Shown piece after piece: positions 1 to 5,340 of a stretch of 5,739 bases of DNA. Origin of the DNA: Acidobacteriota bacterium (GTDB lineage: Bacteria > Acidobacteriota > UBA6911 > RPQK01 > JADFOI01). The DNA is taken from contig JAUXKG010000182.1 of the NCBI GenBank assembly GCA_030624355.1, positions 1 to 5,739 of the forward strand. Direction: 5' to 3'. The notes under the pieces are model-generated. The model was not told where the DNA came from, searched no databases, and was given only the letters and a program-made list of their open reading frames with translations. The position numbers and the translations under genes are program-made. Position 1 is the stretch's first letter; each line of letters opens with the position of its first letter.

Positions 1-329
1 GCGCCAACAATATCGATGGCATGGTCCACGGAATAGCCGTAGCGGGGTCTTTGCTTGTTGCGTACTCGGGCTACGGTTCCGTCCAGGCTGTCGCCGAACC
101 AGTTCAAAGCCAGGGCCAGTATCACCAAGAACAGGGCGCGGTCATCCCAGCTGGCCAGCCAGTAGGAGACACCGGCCATCAGCATGGCGAGAAGTCCCAA
201 CAGGGTCAGGTGGTCGGATGTGATCCAGCTGGGGAGTCTTTGGGCCATCCAGATGAGTGCCCTTTGCTCAAGAATGCCGGAAACACTGGTTTGTTCTCTG
301 ACGTGCTCAGAAACTGTGCGAGTCTTCAT
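1..329 (-). CDS. CDP-alcohol phosphatidyltransferase family protein (N-terminal part, runs off the left edge)
   Basis: The first 109 codons of a leftward gene are present. The protein should be an integral membrane enzyme that transfers a phospho-alcohol group from a CDP-alcohol to a hydroxyl acceptor, as in phospholipid head-group synthesis. The family signature is visible: D80-x-x-D83-G84-x-x-A87-R88, then G98-x3-D102-x3-D106. These aspartates bind the metals and the CDP group. Nine residues separate AR from the G, where the usual count is about eight. A hydrophobic stretch near residues 43-58 (LTLLGLLAMLMAG) and another at 65-77 would be the first membrane segments. The ATG start has a strong AGGAGG ribosome site at 335-340, five bases upstream. 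A terminator-like hairpin separates it from the kinase gene upstream, so it may be its own transcription unit. The substrate cannot be told from this fragment. Confidence 0.88.
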   Translation of the reverse strand, partial: MKTRTVSEHVREQTSVSGILEQRALIWMAQRLPSWITSDHLTLLGLLAMLMAGVSYWLASWDDRALFLVILALALNWFGDSLDGTVARVRNKQRPRYGYSVDHAIDIVG

Positions 330-404
330 GTTTTCCTCCTCGGCCCTGGAATGTCCCAGTGCCTTTAGGTGTTTAATGTGAAAAAGGAGGGAAAAGGAGC
401 TCAC

Positions 405-431
405 AAGAAAAGGGACAGAGCAGACTGTCCC
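405..431 (-). terminator. Rho-independent terminator after the kinase gene
   Basis: Read on the minus strand, GGGACAG (431-425) and CTGTCCC (418-412) form a perfect 7-bp stem around a TCTGCT loop. TTTTCTT (411-405) follows directly. The hairpin begins ten bases past the kinase stop codon. The flanking A-rich and T-rich arms (AGAAAA and TTTTCT) can extend the stem with one bulge, so it may also act in the other direction. It would end the sigma-kinase transcript before the phosphatidyltransferase gene, although partial read-through is possible. Confidence 0.7.
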
Positions 432-440
432 CTCTTTTCT

Positions 441-1949
441 CTACCCGTCGGATGGATCTTGGTCTGAAAAGACCGCTTTGACAGTAGCAGGTTCGACGAC
501 CAAAAAGACTACCACGTAGCCGATCGCAACGGCCGCCAGCAAGCCCCCGACGACATGGTGATCGAAGGATACGGCCAGGGCGGAAATCACCAGAAGGGCT
601 GAGAAGAGCCAGTCGACAGGACGAATCCAGGGAGAAACACGCCTCATTTCCCCCTGGATGGCTCCAGGATTGAACCTGGAAGTAAACAGCAGATGAGTCC
701 GTAGAGTGCCATTCACGGCGACACAAGCGAAGACACCAAAGAAGACAAACAGGGCCCAACCACCCAAGGCCCATTCTTTGACCTTCCACACGGAGAAGAT
801 CATCAATCCGTACAGGACCAGGACCAGAGTTTGATGCAGGACCCACCAGAAAAGGGAAAGACGCTGCTGAATCGGCTGGCTGTGGACGCTGGACATGACC
901 ACCTGCTGGCTGGAGCCCCTTGGGATGTTGCGGCGCAGTTCCTCCAGACGTTCCAGCAGAGCTTGCGTGGATGAGGGCCTGTCTTCAGGGTTCTTTTGCA
1001 GACATTCCAGAATGATTTGTTCCAACTGCGGGGCTTCCTGTCTCAACCGGGTTAGCGGCCTTGGCTCGCTCTCCAGAATCTTGGCGATAGTGGAAACCGT
1101 GGTTGTGCCCTCAAAAGGGTGGTCCCCGCTGGAAAGTTCGTAGAGCAGAACACCGAAGGCAAAGAGGTCGCAGCGAAAATCAACCGGTTGATCTTGAAGC
1201 TGTTCGGGCGACATGTAGGCGGGAGTTCCCAGCAGGGTGCCGGGTTCGGTCAGGCGTTCCTGGCCGGGCTCGGTCTCGGCCACCAGAGCCAGTCCGAAAT
1301 CCAGAATCTTGAGACGGCCCTGCTGGCTGCGCACAATGTTTTCCGGCTTCAGGTCGCGGTGGACCACACCCTGGGCGTGAGCTGCTGCCAAACCTGCGGC
1401 GATCTCCACCGCAACGTCCAAAACAGCAGCCGGCGGGAGCGGACCCTCCTCAAGCTGGGCTCGCAGAGTCTCTCCCTCCACGTACTCGCTGGCTATGTAG
1501 AGATTTCCTTCCAGTTCCTCCAGCGCGTAAACGGTTGCAATGGCCGGATGGGACAGGGAGGCGGCGGCCCTGGCTTCCAGGCGCAGCCGCTCGATTTGCT
1601 TTGGCTGAATCACCAGAGCCGGGGCCAAGGCCTTCAGTGCCACCCGCCGGTCCAGCCGGTCGTCCTGGGCCAGGTAGACCACTCCCATTCCGCCTTGGCC
1701 GATTTCCCTCTCGACTTCATAGGGGCCGACCCGTTGTCCCGTTTTCAATTTGCGCGGTTCGGCAGCCAAAAGGGCGGTTTCCAGAAACCCGTCCTCTTGC
1801 TGATGGGAGGCCAGCAGAGAATTCAACTCCTGGCGCAGAGAGTCATCGCCCTGACAGGCCTGATCCAGAAAAGCAGCTCTCTGCTCAGGTTCCTGTTCAA
1901 GTGCCGCTTGGAACAGCTCCTTGATTTTTTGAAACTGCTCAGGCTTCAC
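441..1949 (-). CDS. Membrane-anchored serine/threonine protein kinase (PknB-like)
   Basis: This 502-residue protein is a Hanks-type kinase that phosphorylates Ser/Thr of partner proteins. Residues 1-70 form a charged helical N-terminal extension. The kinase domain spans about 76-337. Visible motifs are the glycine loop GQGGMG (84-89), the ATP lysine K106 in VALK, the likely helix-C glutamate E125, HRDLKPEN (197-204, catalytic D199), DFG (217-219), the GTPAYMSPE segment (241-249), D261 and R324. All catalytic residues are intact. After a linker, four hydrophobic segments (about 366-388, 395-412, 447-461 and 467-486) place the C-terminus in the membrane, with the kinase presumably cytoplasmic. 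There is no PASTA, TPR or WD40 sensor domain. I chose the GTG at 1949, which overlaps the sigma factor stop as GTGA. An in-frame extension to 1994 lies inside the sigma gene and is unlikely. No good ribosome site precedes the GTG, so translation probably depends on ribosomes finishing the sigma gene. Confidence 0.93.
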   Translation of the reverse strand: MKPEQFQKIKELFQAALEQEPEQRAAFLDQACQGDDSLRQELNSLLASHQQEDGFLETALLAAEPRKLKTGQRVGPYEVEREIGQGGMGVVYLAQDDRLDRRVALKALAPALVIQPKQIERLRLEARAAASLSHPAIATVYALEELEGNLYIASEYVEGETLRAQLEEGPLPPAAVLDVAVEIAAGLAAAHAQGVVHRDLKPENIVRSQQGRLKILDFGLALVAETEPGQERLTEPGTLLGTPAYMSPEQLQDQPVDFRCDLFAFGVLLYELSSGDHPFEGTTTVSTIAKILESEPRPLTRLRQEAPQLEQIILECLQKNPEDRPSSTQALLERLEELRRNIPRGSSQQVVMSSVHSQPIQQRLSLFWWVLHQTLVLVLYGLMIFSVWKVKEWALGGWALFVFFGVFACVAVNGTLRTHLLFTSRFNPGAIQGEMRRVSPWIRPVDWLFSALLVISALAVSFDHHVVGGLLAAVAIGYVVVFLVVEPATVKAVFSDQDPSDG

Positions 1950-2515
1950 GATGACATCTCGCGGTGAAGCCAGGCCTTCGACAGGGCCCACCAACGCTTC
2001 ACAGTGGCCGGGGAGACTCCCATCACCTCGGCTGTTTCCTCCACCGTCAGGCCGCCGAAAAAACGCAGCTCGACGATTTCAGCCTGTTTTTGATCGAGGG
2101 CCTCCAGGGCCTTGAGGGCGTCTTCAAGTGCTAGCAGATCGATGGAGGGTTGGTCCCGTCCCAGGACCTGATCGTCCAGAGTGATGGCTCTTTGGGCCCC
2201 TCCCCGCTTCTCGGCCTGGCGCGCCCTGGCCCGCTCGATCAGGATCTGACGCATCGATCTTGCTGCAATGGCCAGGAAATGAGCACGGTTCTTCCACTGC
2301 AGATTCTGATCACGAAGCAAGCGCAGGTAGGCTTCATGCACCAGAGCGGTGGCTTGAAGGGTCTGTCCCGGACGTTCCTTCCTGAGGTATCTTCCGGCCA
2401 GCCGGCGCAATTCCTGGTAGACAACGGGAAGAAGCTCAGAGAGGGCCTGTTGGTCGCCCGCGCTGATCCGCTCGACCAAACGGGAAACTGCCAGAGCTGA
2501 AAGGGGGGGCTGCAC
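1946..2515 (-). CDS. ECF-type RNA polymerase sigma factor (sigma-70 X6 / TIGR02999-like)
   Basis: This 189-residue protein is an extracytoplasmic-function sigma factor that would direct RNA polymerase to a specific promoter set. The region 2 core lies at about residues 10-100. It includes LVHEAYLRLL (58-67) and FLAIAARSMRQILIERARAR (80-99), which are hallmarks of the X6 subgroup. Region 4 lies at about 130-186, with a helix-turn-helix in LTVEETAEVMGVSPATVKRW (156-175). No anti-sigma gene is next to it. Instead the stop codon overlaps the start of a Ser/Thr kinase, which suggests control by phosphorylation rather than by an anti-sigma factor. I chose the GTG at 2515 because AAGGAG sits five bases before it and the length fits the family. 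A GTG at 2536 and a TTG at 2557 are in-frame alternatives that would add 7 or 14 residues. Confidence 0.92.
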   Translation of the reverse strand: MQPPLSALAVSRLVERISAGDQQALSELLPVVYQELRRLAGRYLRKERPGQTLQATALVHEAYLRLLRDQNLQWKNRAHFLAIAARSMRQILIERARARQAEKRGGAQRAITLDDQVLGRDQPSIDLLALEDALKALEALDQKQAEIVELRFFGGLTVEETAEVMGVSPATVKRWWALSKAWLHREMSS

Positions 2516-2520
2516 CGAGA

Positions 2521-2526
2521 CTCCTT
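2521..2526 (-). promoter_or_regulatory. Ribosome binding site that decides the sigma factor start
   Basis: AAGGAG on the minus strand lies five bases before the GTG at 2515. It is the best Shine-Dalgarno match among the three possible starts. A weaker GAGAGG precedes the alternative GTG at 2536. Confidence 0.6.
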
Positions 2527-2610
2527 TCTCTTGCTCCACTGGTACCTCTCTGAACAAGCAGGCAATAGAACTTTCGGGATTCGATTTTCGGGTCCAACCC
2601 TGACAAAGTC

Positions 2611-2639
2611 ATTATATCGAATAAGCGAATTGCCTTGTA
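2611..2639 (-). promoter_or_regulatory. Probable promoter of the sigma-kinase operon
   Basis: A perfect TATAAT -10 box lies at 2616-2611 on the minus strand. Seventeen bases upstream, TACAAG (2639-2634) is a poor -35 match, so an activator or an AT-rich upstream element may help. Transcription would begin near 2604 and leave a leader of about 90 bases before the sigma factor GTG. The direct repeat ATTCG-ctt-ATTCG sits just upstream of the -10 box. Confidence 0.45.
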
Positions 2640-2682
2640 GGTACTGATCCATTGTAAAGAGGGTGGCAAAACTTAGCAGGTC

Positions 2683-2711
2683 TTGAGGTGGTCCGGACCC
2701 TTCTGTATAGA
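2683..2711 (+). promoter_or_regulatory. Possible promoter of the NTF2-like gene
   Basis: TTGAGG (2683-2688) and TATAGA (2706-2711) are separated by exactly 17 bases, each matching the sigma-70 consensus at four of six positions. Transcription would start near 2718, about 38 bases before the ATG at 2756. The spacer holds a perfect palindrome, listed separately. Confidence 0.4.
2690..2699. repeat. 10-bp perfect palindrome in a promoter spacer (possible operator)
   Basis: GGTCCGGACC reads the same on both strands and lies between the putative -35 and -10 boxes of the NTF2-like gene. A dimeric repressor or a MerR-type spacer-binding regulator could bind there. No other copy was noticed in the window, so an operator role is only a suggestion from its position. 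Confidence 0.35.
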
Positions 2712-2755
2712 TATGTGATATATGATTGATGGATCGAAGTACCACCGGACAAGTA

Positions 2756-3238
2756 ATGCACTCTAAACGGATTCTTTGTCTTTTCTTTTTCCTGTGGCTC
2801 CCGGCGACGGCAGTGCAGGCCAGCGATGTGGAAACGCTCCGGGATGCCTTTGAGCGGACCCTGGAGAGGTTGAACGCCAAAGACCTGCAGGGGTTTCTGC
2901 AGGGATGGCATCCTGAGGCGGTCCTGATCGTCCACGATTACGTCTTTCCGGTCGATCGTGCCAATGCCGGGGAAGAGATATGGACACTGATTTTTGACGA
3001 GTTCTTTGCTTCCACCGAGAGCATCCAGTTCACCCCGGTCGATGTCGAATCGCGAGTGGTGGGAGACACGGGTGTTGTCTGGGGCAGTGTTCAAACCATC
3101 ACCGAGTCGAAGGATGGCCTCCGCCGGACTCGTGACTTGCGCCTGACGGCTACCTTCGTCAAGCTGGATGGCCAGTGGCAGATCTTGAGCTGGCACAACT
3201 CGGTCCCACCACAGCGCAACCCCAGACCCAGTCCGTAG
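2756..3238 (+). CDS. Secreted NTF2/SnoaL-like (DUF4440-type) protein
   Basis: This 160-residue protein begins with a Sec signal peptide: basic H-S-K-R, then a hydrophobic core (residues 6-19), with likely cleavage after VQA at 22. The mature part of about 138 residues fits one cone-shaped NTF2-like alpha+beta fold. The pattern is helix (DVETLRDAFERTLERLNAKD), the conserved GFLQGWHPEAVLIVHD element (47-61), several strands, and a closing TATFVKLDGQWQILSWHNSV (131-150) typical of SnoaL/DUF4440 relatives. Members range from small enzymes to ligand-binding proteins, so no reaction can be assigned. I chose the ATG at 2756 because it gives a proper signal peptide. Upstream in-frame starts at 2726 (TTG) and 2729 (ATG) would put ten or nine polar residues ahead of it. 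The ribosome site is weak (GGAC). The gene is divergent from the sigma-kinase operon and converges on the amidohydrolase gene 33 bases downstream. Confidence 0.85.
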   Translation: MHSKRILCLFFFLWLPATAVQASDVETLRDAFERTLERLNAKDLQGFLQGWHPEAVLIVHDYVFPVDRANAGEEIWTLIFDEFFASTESIQFTPVDVESRVVGDTGVVWGSVQTITESKDGLRRTRDLRLTATFVKLDGQWQILSWHNSVPPQRNPRPSP

Positions 3239-3271
3239 GTTCTTGTCACGAAGTGGTACTGCAGTAGAAAA

Positions 3272-4495
3272 TCAGGGCCGAAGATTGTTTACAGCGATTT
3301 GGCCGTTACTCATCACCAAAAGCACATCGTGAAGAGCCCACATGTTCTCCAGCGGGTTTTCTCCCACCACGATCAGGTCCGCCTCCAGGCCGACTCGAAT
3401 CGCTCCCGTTTTGTTCTCCAGACCCAGGACCTCCGCTGAAAGGGTGGTAGCTGCCTGAAGGGCTTCAAGCGGAGAAAATCCCAACCTGACGAACTCGGTC
3501 AACTCCATTCCGATGCGGGCCACCTCGCTGGACTCATAGCCGGTATCTCCTCCGGCTACCACGCGGACTCCCATCCTGTGAGCTCGCTGGATGTTGCGGG
3601 CCACCCGGGGGACCATGTGCAGTCCCCGGATCTGCAGAACAGGATGGTTGTACTCGCCTGAAGGCTGTGTCAGATCAAACATCTCCGAGTAGGTGGGGAC
3701 CATGAAGGTGCCCTTCTTCTTCATGAGGGCCAGCGTCTGCTCCGACACGAAGGTGCCATGCTCGATGCTCCGGACCCCCGCTTCGACGGCTGCCCGGACT
3801 CCCTCCTCGCTGTGGGCGTGGCACATGACGGGGATTCCCTTCTTAGCGGCCTCCTCCACAACGATCTTCAGTTGTTCCCTGGTATAGACCAGCCGGCGAG
3901 GGTTCTGCTCCAGGATTCCGGCCCGCTCGTTAGCCCGTGTCTTGATCCAATCGACACCGTGGTCCAGGATAATCTGGACCAGGCGACGCAGCTCTGCCGG
4001 AGAGTGGACACCCTCGTGAAGTTCGATCAGCCGGGTGTCAGAGAGAATGGCTTCCCCTAAATCAGGTTGAATGAAGATACTGGAAGCTAGAATGTCAGGT
4101 CCGGCCAGAGCGCCTTGCCGCACCATTTCCCGCAAGACAGTGTCCTTAAAAGAGTTGACGCTGGCGCTGCGTACTGTGGTGATGCCCGACTCCAGCGCCC
4201 GGCGGGCGTCAGCCAGGCTGCCCAGATGGGCATGGGAATCAATCAGCCCCGGCAACAGATAGCGACCCTGAACATCGATGACCAGCGAATCCTCCGGTGG
4301 ATTGGCTGAACCGGCTTCAATACGCTCGATCATTCCGCCGGAGACCACCACCATGGCATCTTCAATCGGATCTTCTTGGTGGCCATCAATGACATTGGCA
4401 TGGACAAAGGCGATTTTGCCGGAGGGGCCTTGGGCCAGTACGATGGTGCAGGGCCAGAGGAGGAGCAGAAACACCCGAAAGATAAAGAGTTTCAC
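3272..4495 (-). CDS. Secreted metal-dependent amidohydrolase (imidazolonepropionase-like)
   Basis: This 407-residue protein belongs to the amidohydrolase superfamily, whose TIM-barrel enzymes hydrolyse C-N or related bonds using one or two metal ions. The signal peptide is clear: KLFIFR, a hydrophobic core at 8-20, and likely cleavage after VLA at 21, so it acts outside the cytoplasm. A beta-sandwich segment (IAFVHANVIDGHQEDPIEDA) leads to the metal motif H88-A-H90. Further ligands are probably K185 in DWIKT, H226 in CHAH, H246 in IEHG and D317 in GGDTG. The C-terminal GAIRVGLEADLIVV segment closes the sandwich. All expected ligands are present. Some relatives are Xaa-Pro or acyl-Arg/Lys dipeptidases, but the substrate here is unknown. 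I chose the GTG at 4495 because AGGAG precedes it by seven bases, the signal peptide starts there, and a strong promoter lies between it and any longer start. The longer frame to 4696 would begin upstream of that promoter. Confidence 0.92.
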   Translation of the reverse strand: MKLFIFRVFLLLLWPCTIVLAQGPSGKIAFVHANVIDGHQEDPIEDAMVVVSGGMIERIEAGSANPPEDSLVIDVQGRYLLPGLIDSHAHLGSLADARRALESGITTVRSASVNSFKDTVLREMVRQGALAGPDILASSIFIQPDLGEAILSDTRLIELHEGVHSPAELRRLVQIILDHGVDWIKTRANERAGILEQNPRRLVYTREQLKIVVEEAAKKGIPVMCHAHSEEGVRAAVEAGVRSIEHGTFVSEQTLALMKKKGTFMVPTYSEMFDLTQPSGEYNHPVLQIRGLHMVPRVARNIQRAHRMGVRVVAGGDTGYESSEVARIGMELTEFVRLGFSPLEALQAATTLSAEVLGLENKTGAIRVGLEADLIVVGENPLENMWALHDVLLVMSNGQIAVNNLRP

Positions 4496-4502
4496 GGCTT
4501 GT

Positions 4503-4507
4503 CTCCT
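4503..4507 (-). promoter_or_regulatory. Ribosome binding site that decides the amidohydrolase start
   Basis: AGGAG on the minus strand lies seven bases before the GTG at 4495, directly ahead of a well-formed signal peptide. This supports the short start over the in-frame extension reaching 4696. Confidence 0.6.
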
Positions 4508-4540
4508 GTCTTTGTTTGCAGTAAAGGGGGTACAGACGGG

Positions 4541-4570
4541 AGTATACTGAGGGCCGACAAGCCGAGTCAA
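4541..4570 (-). promoter_or_regulatory. Strong sigma-70-type promoter of the leftward amidohydrolase gene
   Basis: On the minus strand TTGACT (4570-4565) and TATACT (4546-4541) are 18 bases apart, and each matches the consensus at five of six positions. Transcription would start near 4534 and leave a leader of about 39 bases before the GTG at 4495. The rest of the divergent region up to 4752 holds no gene I can support. I saw no convincing promoter there for the rightward selenoprotein gene. Confidence 0.65.
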
Positions 4571-4752
4571 CAAGCGTGGCAGGAGGCTGGCGGACTCTGT
4601 TTCAGTTCCAGGTTGGGGGTGCAGAAATCGGAGCAGGGAGTCCACCTGGTCGTGACGTCGAGAGTCTGATACGATCTCCGGTGCAGTTGGCCCCATGATT
4701 GACGGCCAGAGGGTGATGACTCGCCTTTCTCTGGGTTGATGCGGGAGGGTTT

Positions 4753-5337
4753 ATGGTGCTCCATCTTTGTTTGCTGCTGGGCTTGCTGGTTCCGCCTCAA
4801 GCTCATGAATTGGGACCCGTCGATGGGAAGGGGCTGCCTGCTGCCGATCTGGATCGGATCCAGGTCGGTGATACGGCGCCCGACTTTCGACTCACAGATC
4901 ATCGAGGAACGCTCTACCAACTGTCTCAGTATCGGGGCCAAGAGAAGGTCGTTCTGGTCTTCTATCGCGGCCACTGGTGACCCTTTTGTGGTGCCCAGCT
5001 TGGAAAGCTGGTGAATCTACTGGAGGAGGAAGGGAAGTCCTCGGTCCAGATCCTGACTGTCAGCCCCGACTCTGCTGCCGACTCCATAAAGATGCTGGAC
5101 ATCATTCAGCAGCAGACGGAGCAGGTGCCCGCCTTTCCCCTGCTGTCCGATCCTGACCACCAGGTCATAGACCGATACGGATTGCGCAATCCAGAGACGG
5201 AAAATCTGCCCTACCCCGCTGTTTTTGTAATTGACGAAACCGGTGCTGTGCGATGGAAATTTGTGGAGAAAGACCACCGGATTCGTGCCTCCAACGAGGC
5301 TATCTTGAAGGCCTTGAGGGAGCTGGAAAGAGAATGA
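4753..5337 (+). CDS. Peroxiredoxin-like (AhpC/TSA family) selenoprotein with in-frame UGA as selenocysteine
   Basis: Read through the TGA at 4978-4980, this is one 194-residue exported thioredoxin-fold protein. A hydrophobic signal peptide (residues 2-16) is followed by likely cleavage near PPQA at 17. The redoxin entry motif VGDTAPDFRLTDHRG lies at 38-52. The active site is FYRGHW-Sec76-PFC79-GAQL, where relatives have FYRGxWCPxC. The second half carries PLLSDPDHQVIDRYGLRNP (129-147) and LPYPAVFVIDETGAVRW (152-168), standard for the family, all in the same frame. C79 is the only cysteine outside the signal peptide, so the redox pair would be Sec76/C79. Aligned with classical TxxC peroxiredoxins, Sec takes the Thr place and C79 the peroxidatic Cys place. 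It probably acts as a peroxidase or thiol-disulfide oxidoreductase outside the cytoplasm. GGGAGG lies just before the ATG, and an in-frame stop at 4717 rules out a longer start. The gene itself ends in TGA. A nonsense mutation is the alternative, but the hairpin downstream argues against it. Confidence 0.86.
4978..5020 (+). promoter_or_regulatory. Bacterial SECIS element (UGA plus downstream hairpin)
   Basis: After the UGA at 4978-4980, CCAGCTT (4995-5001) and AAGCTGG (5005-5011) form a perfect 7-bp stem capped by the three-base loop GGA (5002-5004). The loop starts 22 bases past the UGA and opens with G, within the usual limits for bacterial SECIS elements (loop about 16-37 bases downstream, G in the first two loop positions). 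A second short helix, GTGG (4988-4991) with CTAC (5017-5020), containing one G-U pair, could extend it below an internal loop. It would recruit SelB with selenocysteinyl-tRNA. The hairpin lies inside codons for CGAQLGKLV, so it is under double constraint. Confidence 0.78.
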
Positions 5338-5340
5338 CGA

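Noticed and set aside
1119..1967. Long rightward reading frame opposite the kinase gene
   Set aside because: It is a shadow of the kinase codons. The minus-strand product has complete kinase motifs, while this one shows no recognisable domain.
2239..2880. Leftward 213-codon frame across the sigma start and the divergent promoter region
   Set aside because: It overlaps two well-supported genes, crosses both promoters and has no recognisable domain.
3239..3271. Terminator between the two convergent genes
   Set aside because: Only a weak CAC-gaa-GTG pairing is visible and no T tract follows in either direction.
4441..4495. Lipoprotein signal (L-W-P-C) in the leftward amidohydrolase
   Set aside because: The lipobox normally needs a small residue (G/A/S) just before Cys, and here it is Pro. 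VLA followed by QG fits signal peptidase I better.
4496..4696. N-terminal extension of the leftward amidohydrolase to 4696
   Set aside because: It runs through a strong promoter, lacks family sequence and would bury the signal peptide at residue 68. The GTG at 4495 has its own ribosome site.
4753..4980. A stand-alone 75-residue truncated redoxin gene ending at the TGA
   Set aside because: The family sequence continues in the same frame without loss, and a SECIS-like hairpin follows. The truncated product would end just before its active site.
5011..5337. A separate gene starting with the GTG at 5011
   Set aside because: It would start within the redoxin fold and lack the active site. The GTG is part of the hairpin's 3' side and has no proper ribosome site before it.
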